The translations under genes and the position numbers were made by a program. Positions 1-9,075 of a stretch of 64,000 nucleotides of DNA are shown in pieces. Under the pieces are notes generated by a model. That model was not told the DNA's origin and did no database searches. It saw only the letters and a program-made list of their open reading frames with translations. Position 1 is the first letter of the stretch. The number at the start of each line of letters is the position of its first letter. This DNA comes from Spongiivirga sp046524175 (GTDB taxonomy: Bacteria; Bacteroidota; Bacteroidia; Flavobacteriales; Flavobacteriaceae): the NCBI RefSeq assembly GCF_046524175.1, contig NZ_JBEFZF010000001.1:744001-808000 (forward strand). The letters run 5' to 3'.

Positions 1-474
1 AGCAGTTTTAAAAGAACTTAACTCAACATCTTCATCATTATTAAGTATCAACTGTTCGTTAGCTATGGTGTATCCAGAAAAAGCTTCGGAGGGAATGCTA
101 ATCGCGGTCGGAGAAGATGATTCTATTCTAATTTTATAGTTATCCCCATAAAGAGGTTCACCAAATTTAAACCTCACATATACTATGGATTCATTATTAC
201 TTCCAGAAACGGTAGTCAATACTTCAACTAAGTCCACTAAAAAAACACCATCAGCATCTGATAATTCAACGGAAAACGTATTATTATCCGAAAAACGAGT
301 TGGGTCTATTTCGAAGGCTAACTCATATTCAATTTCACTACCCACAACCGGGCAAACATCAGAGAAAAATAATTGTGGTTTGCCAATTAACTGCGCCTGT
401 ACCGTCGCAAACATAAAGCACAACAAAGAAGTTGCATAAAAATGCCCCAAAAAGCGATTTCTTTTTCTTAACAT
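1..474 (-). CDS. N-terminus of a secreted surface protein (truncated by window edge)
   Basis: An open frame of 158 codons reads leftward from an ATG at 474 and runs off the window without a stop. It begins with a positive stretch and a hydrophobic signal peptide ending near AQA (MLRKRNRFLGHFYATSLLCF... VQAQ), so the product is exported. After it comes a beta-rich segment (FFSDVCPVVGSEIEYELAF) that resembles the first domain of Flavobacteriaceae gliding or T9SS type B sorting-domain proteins; that family assignment is from memory of such N-termini and is only moderately sure. It lies 219 bp downstream of argH in the same direction, and the gap shows no clear terminator. Function beyond 'secreted, probably surface-anchored' cannot be given because the C-terminus is missing. 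Confidence 0.7.
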   Translation of the reverse strand, partial: MLRKRNRFLGHFYATSLLCFMFATVQAQLIGKPQLFFSDVCPVVGSEIEYELAFEIDPTRFSDNNTFSVELSDADGVFLVDLVEVLTTVSGSNNESIVYVRFKFGEPLYGDNYKIRIESSSPTAISIPSEAFSGYTIANEQLILNNDEDVELSSFKTA

Positions 475-693
475 ACTATAACCTTAGTTATCATATACAC
501 ATGTAGGAGGTGTGCATATTTAACAATAGAGACCAAGAATCAGAGTTTTAGGGCTCACTCTATTTTGATCATTTCTGCTTACTGGTTGGAAGTGCCAAAA
601 TACTATTTATTATGAAAAAGCCAAATAATTATTCGTTTTAAGCGAAGAGTATATCGATTAAAAACAAAATTTAATTTACTGAATAACAGATAT

Positions 694-1971
694 TTACAAT
701 ATGTTAAGTTTATCTTTTATACGATTTAAAGATAAATTACCTATGCTACCTATATGAGAATGAGCGAGTTGCTTTGAAGGTTTATTTTTTTTTGAAAAAA
801 CTTCATTTCCAACCTTTTTATAAGCCTCTCTAAATGATAATCCATCCAAAACAAGCCTGTTTACATTTTCAACGCTGTACATATCATCGTATTTTTCATC
901 ATGTATCAATTCCTTGTTTACTTGAATATTTTTTACTGCATAATCTGCTATTTCCAAGCAGTCTTTCATGTTGTTAATTGCAGGAACAAGCAATTCTTTT
1001 AAAAGCTGAAGATCGCGATGATAACCACTAGGCAAATTCGTAGTTAAAAGTATTAGTTGATTGGGTAGTCCTTGTAGTACATTACACTTCGCTCGAATCA
1101 GCTCGAAAACATCGGGGTTTTTTTTATGTGGCATTATACTAGACCCTGTTGTAAATGCGTCATCTAGGGTGATAAAACCAAAATTTTGGCTATTGTATAG
1201 GCAAATGTCCATCGCAAATTTAGAAAGCGTTCCTGCTAGACTTGAAATACCATAAGCAAATGACTTTTCGAGCTTACCTCTACCCATTTGAGCCGCAACA
1301 ACATTCACCTTTAAATGATTAAAACCTAATAAGGTAGTAGTAAGTTCGCGGTCTATGGGAAATGAACTGCCATAACCGGCTGCACTTCCTAGTGGATTCT
1401 GATCGGCGATTTTAAAGGCAGCTTCCAGTAAATAGAGGTCATCAATAAAGCTTTCTGCATAAGCAGAAAACCATAAACCAAAAGAAGAAGGCATTGCAAC
1501 TTGTAAGTGTGTATACCCTGGTAACAGGTCATTTTCATGTTGCTCTGCTTTGACTAGCAATGTTTCAAAAAGCGATTTGGTTAGATTTTTAATTTGATCT
1601 ATCTCCTCTTTAACATATAAATGCAATGCGGTTAGTACTTGATCATTCCTAGATCGTGCCGTATGAATTTTTTTTCCGGACTCCCCATACTTTTCAGTCA
1701 GAAAATGCTCAATTTTAGAATGTACGTCTTCAAATTGTTCCTCAATGGTAAAAGTTCCAGATTCAACTTGTCTTAGTAGTTCATCTAAACCCTCAGTTAA
1801 ATTGGTAAGATCCGTTTGTGATATTAAATCTACTTTTTGAAGCATCGTAGCATGTGCTTTACTGGCGATAATATCATATTTTGCGATGAACTTATCCAAT
1901 TCTCGATCTTTACCTACGGTAAATGCTTCTATTTTATTATCAACTGTTATTCCTTTATCCCAAAGTTTCAT
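694..1971 (-). CDS. argH: Argininosuccinate lyase
   Basis: Last step of arginine synthesis: argininosuccinate is split into arginine and fumarate in the cytosol. The protein (425 aa) has the family signature GSSIMPHKKNPD (about residue 265), which carries the catalytic loop, and the TARSRNDQV motif near residue 105. The start is placed at the ATG at 1971, giving MKLWDKGI, the usual N-terminus of Bacteroidota ArgH; the frame stays open to a TTG at 2007, but that would add 12 unlikely residues. It is the last gene of the leftward arg operon, 76 bp after the M20 deacylase. Length is slightly shorter than the roughly 455 aa of E. coli ArgH, which is usual in this phylum. Confidence 0.95.
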   Translation of the reverse strand: MKLWDKGITVDNKIEAFTVGKDRELDKFIAKYDIIASKAHATMLQKVDLISQTDLTNLTEGLDELLRQVESGTFTIEEQFEDVHSKIEHFLTEKYGESGKKIHTARSRNDQVLTALHLYVKEEIDQIKNLTKSLFETLLVKAEQHENDLLPGYTHLQVAMPSSFGLWFSAYAESFIDDLYLLEAAFKIADQNPLGSAAGYGSSFPIDRELTTTLLGFNHLKVNVVAAQMGRGKLEKSFAYGISSLAGTLSKFAMDICLYNSQNFGFITLDDAFTTGSSIMPHKKNPDVFELIRAKCNVLQGLPNQLILLTTNLPSGYHRDLQLLKELLVPAINNMKDCLEIADYAVKNIQVNKELIHDEKYDDMYSVENVNRLVLDGLSFREAYKKVGNEVFSKKNKPSKQLAHSHIGSIGNLSLNRIKDKLNIL

Positions 1972-2047
1972 TATCTTATTTTTTAAAGAAGGGGATTGAA
2001 TTACCAACTTAAAATATGTTATCCTTCTTTTATATTCTTATTTCCTT

Positions 2048-3118
2048 TTACAAAATCCCTTCAAGAATCTTAATATATAAATCAATTCCTCGCTTGATCT
2101 CATCAACATAAATAAACTCATCTGCACTATGAGATCTGGTGGAATCACCAGGGCCCAATTTTAAAGAGGGGCAACTTAACACCGCTTGGTCTGATAATGT
2201 TGGTGAACCATAAGTTGTTCTGCCCAACCCTATTCCCGATTGCACAATTGGATGGTCAATGGATATAGAGGATGAATTTAATCTCATACTTCTAGCTTTT
2301 ACCTTGCATTTGGTGTTTTCCTCTATAATTTTGAGAACTTCTTTGTTAGTGTAGGCATCCGTCACTCGGACATCTACTACAAAATCACAGGCCTCCGGTA
2401 CTACATTATGCTGTTTCCCTGCATTAATCTGACTAATAGTCATCTTCACTTTTCCAAGTACTTCAGAAGTTTTAGGAAACTCAAAACTATTAAACCACTG
2501 TAGATCTTCTATTGCATTAAAAATCGCATTGTTTTCATTCTTGATATGCGCGGCATGCCCAGGCGTGCCAATAGACCTGCAATCAAGAACCAATAACCCT
2601 TTTTCCGCAATAGCGAGTTGCATTAATGTCGGTTCACCTACAATGGCAAAGTCAATTTCTGGAAGGTCTATCAAAAGACTATTTAATCCCATTTGACCAC
2701 TACTCTCTTCTTCGGCAGTTGCGGCAATCACAATATTATAAGCTAAATCCTCTTTTTCATAAAAATGAGCAAAGGTTGATAATAAAGAAGTTAAAGCCCC
2801 TCCGGCATCATTACTTCCTAAACCATATAATTTATTATTGATAATCTCAGGCTTGAAAGGATCTCGGGTATAATCACCATTCGGCTTTACGGTGTCATGG
2901 TGAGAATTTAAAAGAATGGTGGGTTTTGACGAATCAAAATACTTATTGATAGCCCAGACATTATTGTTGGTTCTGGTAAATAAAATATCAAACCCTTTTA
3001 ACCATTGTTCAATAAGTGCTGCTGTTTTATCCTCTTCCGATGAAAATGATTGGGTAGCAATTAAATTGAATAGTAATTCTATCGCTTTTGTATGTAGGTT
3101 TTTATTTTTCATTATCAT
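2048..3118 (-). CDS. M20 family N-acylornithine/N-acylcitrulline deacylase (ArgE/DapE-like)
   Basis: Zinc-dependent M20 metallopeptidase of 356 aa. The metal-ligand motifs are visible: SHHDTVKP (His and Asp, near residue 73), the bridging Asp in GLGSNDAGGAL, and the catalytic AEEESSGQ. A dimerisation domain with GTPGHAAH follows. In Bacteroidota arginine operons with ArgF', the acyl group is removed at the citrulline stage, so the likely reaction is desuccinylation (or deacetylation) of N-acylcitrulline; this substrate is inferred from context. The start overlaps the end of argB by 17 bp; a second ATG six bases downstream is equally plausible. Annotated elsewhere as ArgE or DapE, but a role in lysine synthesis is unlikely here. 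Confidence 0.88.
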   Translation of the reverse strand: MIMKNKNLHTKAIELLFNLIATQSFSSEEDKTAALIEQWLKGFDILFTRTNNNVWAINKYFDSSKPTILLNSHHDTVKPNGDYTRDPFKPEIINNKLYGLGSNDAGGALTSLLSTFAHFYEKEDLAYNIVIAATAEEESSGQMGLNSLLIDLPEIDFAIVGEPTLMQLAIAEKGLLVLDCRSIGTPGHAAHIKNENNAIFNAIEDLQWFNSFEFPKTSEVLGKVKMTISQINAGKQHNVVPEACDFVVDVRVTDAYTNKEVLKIIEENTKCKVKARSMRLNSSSISIDHPIVQSGIGLGRTTYGSPTLSDQAVLSCPSLKLGPGDSTRSHSADEFIYVDEIKRGIDLYIKILEGIL

Positions 3119-3893
3119 ACGTAATGGTCGTGTGTATATCCTTTTTGGTTGTAACTAGTGATGTATTACCTATAAGCACTTTGGAAACATTCTTTTTTAA
3201 AGCATCGAAGCTATTTTTTAATTTAGGCAACATTCCATCTGCTATCACACCCTTTTCAAGTAATTCAAAATAGCTATCACCATTAATATGTTCAATTACA
3301 GAATTTTCATCATCAATTGAAGCTAAAACTCCTTTTTTTTCGAAAATGTAGATCAGTTCGGTATCATAATGTTGTTGCATTGCCGCTGCAACTTCAGATG
3401 CAATCGTATCTGCATTAGTATTTAGTAATTGTCCTTCTTCAGACATTGAAATTGGACAAATCACTGGAATTAGACTATTATCAATAAATTGTCGCAGTAT
3501 ATCTGCATTTACCTTTTTAATATCTCCCACATAGCCGTAATCAATTTTTCTAACCTGTCGTTTTACCGCCTTTATGATTCCTGCATCTGCTCCACTTAAG
3601 CCAATTGAATTCACGCCATTTTTTTGCAGAAGGCTCACAACTTTTTTGTTGATCTTTCCAGCATAAGTCATTACAATTATTTCTAAGGTCTCGGCATCTG
3701 TAATTCGCCGACCATTTACCAAATTGGGAACAATACCCATTTTTTCTGACAGCTTACTCGCGGCCTTACCGCCACCATGCACCAATATTTTGGGCCCTTC
3801 CAGTTTTGCGAAATCAGCTAAAAAATGTGGTAATACCTCTTGATTTTCAATGATGTTTCCTCCTATTTTTACAACTTTTAAAGTAGGTTTCAT
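3102..3893 (-). CDS. argB: N-acylglutamate kinase (ArgB)
   Basis: Amino-acid kinase family enzyme (263 aa) that phosphorylates the gamma-carboxyl of N-acylglutamate with ATP, the second step of arginine synthesis. The phosphate-binding KIGGNII and HGGGKAAS motifs lie at the N-terminus, and the VNGRRITD segment, which contacts the acyl-glutamate, follows at about residue 60. GLSGADAG and NTNADTIASEVA fit the family. Because the neighbouring carbamoyltransferase looks succinyl-type, the natural substrate may be N-succinylglutamate; that is inference. It overlaps argF' by 4 bp (ATGA), indicating translational coupling, and its 3' end overlaps the deacylase gene. Length is normal for ArgB. Confidence 0.94.
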   Translation of the reverse strand: MKPTLKVVKIGGNIIENQEVLPHFLADFAKLEGPKILVHGGGKAASKLSEKMGIVPNLVNGRRITDAETLEIIVMTYAGKINKKVVSLLQKNGVNSIGLSGADAGIIKAVKRQVRKIDYGYVGDIKKVNADILRQFIDNSLIPVICPISMSEEGQLLNTNADTIASEVAAAMQQHYDTELIYIFEKKGVLASIDDENSVIEHINGDSYFELLEKGVIADGMLPKLKNSFDALKKNVSKVLIGNTSLVTTKKDIHTTITYDNEK

Positions 3894-4843
3894 GCTTTTA
3901 TATCTTCGAGTATGCTTTGCAAAACGGCTTGAGCCGCATAGGTTCTGTTATTTGCTTGTTCAATGACAATTGAATGCTCACTGTCTAGCACTTCATCAGC
4001 AACGACAACATTACGCCTAACCGGAAGGCAGTGCATAAATTTTCCATTGCTTGTTAGATTCATTTTTTTTGCCGTCACCTCCCATTCCTTTTCTGGTAGT
4101 GTTAAGCTTCCGTATTCGCTGTTTGAAGCCCAACTTTTAGCATAAACAAAATCGGCGTTTTTAAAAGCTTCTTCTTGGTCATGGCTAACAGTAATGTTAT
4201 TGTTGGTAGCAATATCTAACTCATAGCCTTTGGGGCATGTTAGTATAAAATCACAGTCTATAGTACTACCATAGTTAATGAACGAATTAGCAACGGCATG
4301 CGGCAATGGCTTCAAATGAGGTGCCCACGTTAACACCACTTTTGGCTTAGGTTTCCTGTTATGCTCTTTAATGGTCATAACATCAGTGAGTCCCTGTAGC
4401 GGATGTGCTGTAGCACTTTCCATATTTACAATAGGAACTGAAGCGTATTTTTGGAAACCGCTTAAGACCTGTTCAGCATAATCTTGTTCCTTATTATCAA
4501 GCAAGGCAAAAGCACGAATAGCAATAATGTCACAATACTGAGAAATTACTTGAGCAGCCTCTTTAATATGTTCTGACTTTCCTGCATTCATGATGGTCCC
4601 GTCTTCAAACTCTAACGTCCAACTATCTGATCTAAAGTTGATGACCATCACATCCATACCCAAATTAATTGCTGCTTTTTGGGTGCTTAATCTGGTACGC
4701 AAACTGGGATTAAAAAAAAGCATCCCAAGTACTTTATTTTGCCCTAGCTCTTTATTTGAAAATGGTGCTTTTTTAGCAGCTATGGCTTCGTTTACCAAGT
4801 CATCCAAATTGTTTACATCATTAATATTTAGATAATTTTTCAT
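3890..4843 (-). CDS. argF': N-succinylornithine (N-acylornithine) carbamoyltransferase ArgF'
   Basis: Transcarbamylase of 317 aa that makes N-acylcitrulline from N-acylornithine and carbamoyl phosphate. The carbamoyl-phosphate site is seen as NPSLRTRLST (residues 45-54), with HPLQGL and HCLPVRRN further on; the sequence follows the ArgF' family rather than ordinary OTCase. In published work on Xanthomonas AOTCase and Bacteroides SOTCase, the residue at Glu92/Pro90 sets specificity, and changing Glu92 to Pro, Ser, Ala or Val converts the acetyl enzyme to the succinyl one. Here the aligned residue in NAGKSEHIKEA is Ser90, which predicts N-succinylornithine as substrate. Two bases separate it from argD and 4 bp overlap with argB. 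Confidence 0.93.
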   Translation of the reverse strand: MKNYLNINDVNNLDDLVNEAIAAKKAPFSNKELGQNKVLGMLFFNPSLRTRLSTQKAAINLGMDVMVINFRSDSWTLEFEDGTIMNAGKSEHIKEAAQVISQYCDIIAIRAFALLDNKEQDYAEQVLSGFQKYASVPIVNMESATAHPLQGLTDVMTIKEHNRKPKPKVVLTWAPHLKPLPHAVANSFINYGSTIDCDFILTCPKGYELDIATNNNITVSHDQEEAFKNADFVYAKSWASNSEYGSLTLPEKEWEVTAKKMNLTSNGKFMHCLPVRRNVVVADEVLDSEHSIVIEQANNRTYAAQAVLQSILEDIKA

Positions 4844-4845
4844 TT

Positions 4846-5979
4846 TTAGTTAGTTTTTAATGCTTGCTGCAAGGCAGTCACAAAATGATCGATCTCTTTT
4901 TTGCTTATGTTTAAAGGAGGTAGAATTCTAAGTAATTTTTTGTTTGATGATCCTCCAGTGAATATCTGATAGTCATAAATCAATTTCCGGCGGAGATTTG
5001 CAATCTCAAAATCAAATTCGAGTCCGATCATCAGTCCATTTCCTTTTATTTTTTTTACTTGATCGATTTTAGAAACTGCTTCAACCATGTAATTTCCTAT
5101 GTCATTTGCATTATTGATTAAGTCTTCTTTTTCAATAATATCTAGAACGGCTTGTGTTGCCACACATGCAAGATGATTTCCCCCGAAAGTAGTACCTAAC
5201 ATACCGTATGAAGCCTCAATTTTGCCAGAAATAAGAATACCTCCTACAGGAAAACCATTTCCCATACCTTTTGCAATAGAAATAATGTCCGGTTCTATAT
5301 CCCAAAATTGGTGCGCAAAGAACTTTCCACTTCTACCAAATCCAGATTGTACTTCATCTAAAATCAGTAAGGTGTTATGTTTTTTACATAAAGACTCCAC
5401 TTGCTTTATAAAAGTAGCATCTGGCATGTCCAATCCGCCAACACCTTGAATTGGTTCAATTATCACGGCACAAGTTTCATCCTTAGCTAATTCATTGCTA
5501 ACTTTTTCAACATCATTTAGTGGGAAAAATACCACATCCTGCTGATTGTTAATGGGTGCTTGAATTTTTGAGTTATGTGTTGCAGCTACTGCCGCCGATG
5601 TCCGACCATGAAAGCCATTTTCAAAAGCAATTACCTTTGACTTACCGGTAACAAAACTCGCCATTTTCAATGCATTCTCATTGGCTTCCGCCCCACTATT
5701 ACAAAGGAATAGTTGGTAGCTATCACAACCTGAAATTCGGCCTAGGCTCTCAGCTAATTTAAGCTGTAAACTATTGTGAATTGAATTGCTATAAAACCCA
5801 ATTTTGTCAAGCTGGTCTTTTAAAGACCTCACATAATGAGGATGCGAATGCCCAATTGAAATTACAGCATGTCCGCCATAAAGATCAAGGTATTTTTCCC
5901 CTTCTTTGTCATATACATAACAACCTTCAGCCCTTGTTGGCTCTACATTATACAATGGATATACGTCAAATAGTTTCAT
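4846..5979 (-). CDS. argD: N-acylornithine aminotransferase
   Basis: Class III PLP aminotransferase (377 aa) converting N-acylglutamate semialdehyde to N-acylornithine with glutamate. Visible marks: the NSGAEANENALKMA segment near residue 102, GFHGRTSAA, LILDEVQSGFGRSG (PLP-ring Asp), and SIAKGMGNGFPVGG, whose Lys forms the Schiff base. The C-terminal LRILPPLNIS is usual for the family. It sits between proC (57 bp upstream) and argF' (2 bp downstream) in the arg operon. Acetyl- versus succinyl-substrate preference cannot be read from the sequence, but ArgF' next to it suggests the succinyl route. Confidence 0.93.
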   Translation of the reverse strand: MKLFDVYPLYNVEPTRAEGCYVYDKEGEKYLDLYGGHAVISIGHSHPHYVRSLKDQLDKIGFYSNSIHNSLQLKLAESLGRISGCDSYQLFLCNSGAEANENALKMASFVTGKSKVIAFENGFHGRTSAAVAATHNSKIQAPINNQQDVVFFPLNDVEKVSNELAKDETCAVIIEPIQGVGGLDMPDATFIKQVESLCKKHNTLLILDEVQSGFGRSGKFFAHQFWDIEPDIISIAKGMGNGFPVGGILISGKIEASYGMLGTTFGGNHLACVATQAVLDIIEKEDLINNANDIGNYMVEAVSKIDQVKKIKGNGLMIGLEFDFEIANLRRKLIYDYQIFTGGSSNKKLLRILPPLNISKKEIDHFVTALQQALKTN

Positions 5980-6036
5980 TTTTCTTTTTAAGATATGCGA
6001 CTTTAGATTTTAATGTTATAACTCTGAATCCCAAAC

Positions 6037-6831
6037 TTATTTTATGTGGTTGATCTTTTCATAAGATGCCATCAAACCTTTAATTACGGCTGAACTTAGT
6101 CCTTGATGCTCCATTTCATTGAGTCCAGCAATTGTACAGCCCATTGGTGTGGTTACCTTATCAATCTCCCGCTCTGGATGGGTGTTGTTCTCCGCAACTA
6201 AAGTGGCCGCTCCAATTGCAGTTTGTACCGCGATTAGTTGCGCTTCACCCGGATGAAAACCCATTTGGATACCACCTTGGGTTACTGCACGGATATAACG
6301 TAAGAAAAACGCAATTCCGCTAGCACCTAATACCGTGGCAGATTGCATTAGTGATTCACCAATAACAAGTGTTTTACCAATTGTTCTGAAAATCATTTGC
6401 ACCTGATCTAGTTCAGATTTCGCATTTTCATTACAGGCAATACAGGTGATAGATTGCAATTTAGACGCTGCTGTATTTGGCATTGCTCTTAAAACCTTAT
6501 TACCCTCCACCATTGCCTCGATATCCGCAATGGAAACGCCGGTTATTGTCGAAATCAATACTTGTTCCGGTTTTAATGCTGGTTGTATTTCCGCTAAAAG
6601 ACTAGGTAGTTGCTTAGGCTGAACACACAGAATAACGTATTTAGAATCTTGGATAGCGACAGCATTTTCTGTTGATACTGCCACTGCTAATGATTCTTTG
6701 ATAAGTGCTAATCGATTAAGAGATCGACCAGTGACCATTATCTCATTTGCACTGTAAAGGTTGCTTTTTACAAGTCCTATGGCGATTGACTTTCCCAGAT
6801 TTCCACCGCCTATGATTGTTATGTTTTCCAT
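6037..6831 (-). CDS. proC: Pyrroline-5-carboxylate reductase
   Basis: NAD(P)H-dependent reductase (264 aa) that makes proline from pyrroline-5-carboxylate. The Rossmann motif IIGGGNLGKSIAIG is at the N-terminus, LRAMPNTAA near residue 115, and the C-terminal signature VTTPMGCTIAGLNEME corresponds to the ProC family pattern. It is embedded in the arginine operon between argC and argD, while proA and proB are absent from the window; the placement suggests shared control of proline and arginine output from glutamate. An 82-bp gap holding a strong palindrome separates it from argC. Length is normal for ProC. Confidence 0.92.
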   Translation of the reverse strand: MENITIIGGGNLGKSIAIGLVKSNLYSANEIMVTGRSLNRLALIKESLAVAVSTENAVAIQDSKYVILCVQPKQLPSLLAEIQPALKPEQVLISTITGVSIADIEAMVEGNKVLRAMPNTAASKLQSITCIACNENAKSELDQVQMIFRTIGKTLVIGESLMQSATVLGASGIAFFLRYIRAVTQGGIQMGFHPGEAQLIAVQTAIGAATLVAENNTHPEREIDKVTTPMGCTIAGLNEMEHQGLSSAVIKGLMASYEKINHIK

Positions 6832-6858
6832 TTGATTATTATTTAGGAAGGTAATACA

Positions 6859-6898
6859 CCTCCCTCATCCCGATAGCTATCGGGACTCCTCGGGGAGG
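6859..6898. repeat. Palindromic repeat element between argC and proC
   Basis: A perfect 18-bp palindrome built on CCCGATAGCTATCGGG lies at 6868-6885. It is flanked by a second inverted pair, CCTCCC at 6859-6864 and GGGAGG at 6893-6898, so transcripts of either strand could fold a long hairpin. It has no U-tract, so it is not a plain terminator. From general knowledge, palindromes with this core recur in many Bacteroidota genomes, like REP elements. Inside the arg operon it could stabilise the upstream mRNA segment; this is inference. Confidence 0.75.
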
Positions 6899-6913
6899 AA
6901 CTTACTTTGATTT

Positions 6914-7891
6914 TTAAAATGCTGATCCTTTTAAATTGAGTCCAGTTGTTTCTGCAAAACCGAACATTAGGTTCATGTTTTGAATTGCTTGTCCACTGGC
7001 ACCTTTAATTAGATTATCGATTATTGATGTGATTAATATTTTACTACCATGTTTTTTAATATGTAGAATACATTTATTCGTATTTAATACCTGTTTTAGA
7101 CTAATAGATGAATCTGATATTATTGTAAAAGGTGATTCTTTGTAAAAATCATTAAACAGTGATTTTATTTCCTCTTCTGAGGCCATTATTTCCGTATAAG
7201 CAGTAGCATAAATTCCCTTACTAAAATTCCCCCGATTTGGAATAAATAATAGCTCATTTTTAAATTCACTTTGTAACTGATTGACAGATTCACTTATTTC
7301 ATCCAAATGTTGATGATTAAAAACTTTATAGCTCGAAAAATTGTTATCTCGCCAACTAAAATGTGTAGTGCCTCCTGGCTTTACACCGGCGCCTGTACTT
7401 CCAGTTGTTGCATTAATATGAACATCTTTCTGCAATAAATTCTTGCCGGCCAACGGTAGTATTGCCAACTGAATTGCGGTAGCAAAGCAACCCGGATTTG
7501 CAATATAATTAGCTTTTTCGACCTCAATTTTATTCAATTCAGGTAGACCATATACAAATTCTTTTCCTTGAAAAACAGCATCTTTTTTTAATCTAAAATC
7601 ATTACTTAAATCAATAATTTTAGTATTTGTAGAAAACGTATATTCTCGCAGGAAAGCTTTTGAATTACCATGGCCCAAACACAAAAACAATACGTCAACA
7701 TCCGGATTCACGGTATTTGTAAATTTTATATCCGTATCGCCAATTAAATCGGCGTGCACCTCACTTAACAAGTTATTTCCTTTGGTAGTACTGAACACAA
7801 AATCGATTTCCACATCTGGATGGAAAACCAAAATGCGTATTAATTCGCCTGCAGTATAACCCGATCCTCCTATAATTCCTGCTTTTATCAT
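6914..7891 (-). CDS. argC: N-acyl-gamma-glutamyl-phosphate reductase
   Basis: NADPH-dependent reductase (325 aa) turning N-acylglutamyl phosphate into the semialdehyde. The N-terminal GIIGGSGYTAGELIRIL nucleotide site and the catalytic YIANPGCFATAIQLA segment (Cys near residue 134) are clear, followed by GSTGAGVKPG. The ATG overlaps the argG stop by 4 bp, so the two are translationally coupled. It is the third gene of the arg operon. Usual ArgC length in this phylum is 320-330 aa, so the gene is complete. Confidence 0.94.
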   Translation of the reverse strand: MIKAGIIGGSGYTAGELIRILVFHPDVEIDFVFSTTKGNNLLSEVHADLIGDTDIKFTNTVNPDVDVLFLCLGHGNSKAFLREYTFSTNTKIIDLSNDFRLKKDAVFQGKEFVYGLPELNKIEVEKANYIANPGCFATAIQLAILPLAGKNLLQKDVHINATTGSTGAGVKPGGTTHFSWRDNNFSSYKVFNHQHLDEISESVNQLQSEFKNELLFIPNRGNFSKGIYATAYTEIMASEEEIKSLFNDFYKESPFTIISDSSISLKQVLNTNKCILHIKKHGSKILITSIIDNLIKGASGQAIQNMNLMFGFAETTGLNLKGSAF

Positions 7892-9075
7892 GCTTCTTTA
7901 TTTAGGTTATGATAAATTTTGCTTGCATTACCGTATAGTTTAATGAATCCTTTCGCGTCGTCCGCGGTCCAGGCTTTATTCATTTCCCCGTACTGACCAA
8001 AATTACTTTTCATCAAATCGTAATCCGATTCAATGCCATCTAAAGTAAAATGGTATGGTTTTAAGGTAATGAAAACCTTACCCGTTACTTGTTTTTGAGA
8101 ATCGTCCAAAAACGCTTCTATATTTCGCATTACAGGATCTAAATAATTGGCCTCATGTAATAGCATACCGTACCAATTGGCAAGTTGGTCTTTCCAGTAT
8201 TGTTGCCACTTACTGAGCACATGTTTTTCCAGTAAATGATGTGCTTTAATAATCAACAATGCCGCTGCTGCTTCAAACCCTACCCGACCTTTAATTCCGA
8301 TAATAGTGTCTCCGACATGAATATCTCTACCAATTGCATACTTATTTGCGATCTCCTCCAGTTTCTGAATTATTGTTACCGGATCGGCCTTTAAACCGTC
8401 TATCGCCACAGGTTCTCCTTTTTCAAAATGAAGTGTGATTGTTCGTGAATCTGTTTTTTGTAGCTGACTTGGATAGGCGGAATCAGGTAAAGGCTTCTCC
8501 GAAGACAATGTCTCATTACCACCAACGCTAGTACCCCATAATCCTTTATTTATTGAATACTGAGCTTTTTCCCAACTATAAGCTACCCCATGAGATTTTA
8601 AAAAATTAACTTCTTCTTGCCTACTTAATTGTAAATCTCGAATTGGTGTGATAATCTCAATATGTGGTGCCATTGTTTGAAAAATAAGATCAAATCGTAT
8701 TTGATCATTGCCGGCACCCGTACTACCATGCGCAATGTATTTTGCGCCTATTTCATTCGCATAATCTACCACTGCAATAGCTTGAAAAATACGCTCAGCA
8801 CTTACAGATAAGGGGTAGGTATTATTCTTTAATACATTACCAAAAATGAGATATTTTACTGCCTTTTGGTAAAATTCTTTCAGTATGTTTTTGTTTTCGT
8901 GGTGCGCACTCCCCAATTCGAATGCGCGTTCTTTTACCTCTTCCAGCTCTTTTTCCTTAAAACCACCGGTATTAACCAATATGGTATGTACCTCAAGGTT
9001 CTTTTCATGAATTAAATACTTCACGCAGTAGGAAGTGTCTAGGCCTCCGCTATATGCTACAACAACTTTGTCCAT
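7888..9075 (-). CDS. argG: Argininosuccinate synthase
   Basis: ATP-dependent ligase of citrulline and aspartate (395 aa). The PP-loop VVAYSGGLDTSYCVKYL is at the N-terminus and AHGSTGAGNDQIRFD near residue 113; RVGFEAAAALLIIKAHH follows in the C-terminal domain. It belongs to the ArgG group common in Bacteroidota. It overlaps the upstream GNAT gene by 19 bp and argC by 4 bp. In a pathway with deacylation at citrulline, ArgG receives free citrulline from the M20 deacylase encoded in the same operon. Confidence 0.95.
   Translation of the reverse strand: MDKVVVAYSGGLDTSYCVKYLIHEKNLEVHTILVNTGGFKEKELEEVKERAFELGSAHHENKNILKEFYQKAVKYLIFGNVLKNNTYPLSVSAERIFQAIAVVDYANEIGAKYIAHGSTGAGNDQIRFDLIFQTMAPHIEIITPIRDLQLSRQEEVNFLKSHGVAYSWEKAQYSINKGLWGTSVGGNETLSSEKPLPDSAYPSQLQKTDSRTITLHFEKGEPVAIDGLKADPVTIIQKLEEIANKYAIGRDIHVGDTIIGIKGRVGFEAAAALLIIKAHHLLEKHVLSKWQQYWKDQLANWYGMLLHEANYLDPVMRNIEAFLDDSQKQVTGKVFITLKPYHFTLDGIESDYDLMKSNFGQYGEMNKAWTADDAKGFIKLYGNASKIYHNLNKEA

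Noticed and set aside
185..439. An 84-codon plus-strand ORF at the left edge
   Set aside because: The opposite strand carries a longer frame with signal peptide and protein-like composition running off the window edge; the plus ORF is its shadow.
2048..3118. Annotation as succinyl-diaminopimelate desuccinylase DapE
   Set aside because: The M20 fold alone does not separate ArgE from DapE; position between argB and argH makes the arginine role far more likely.
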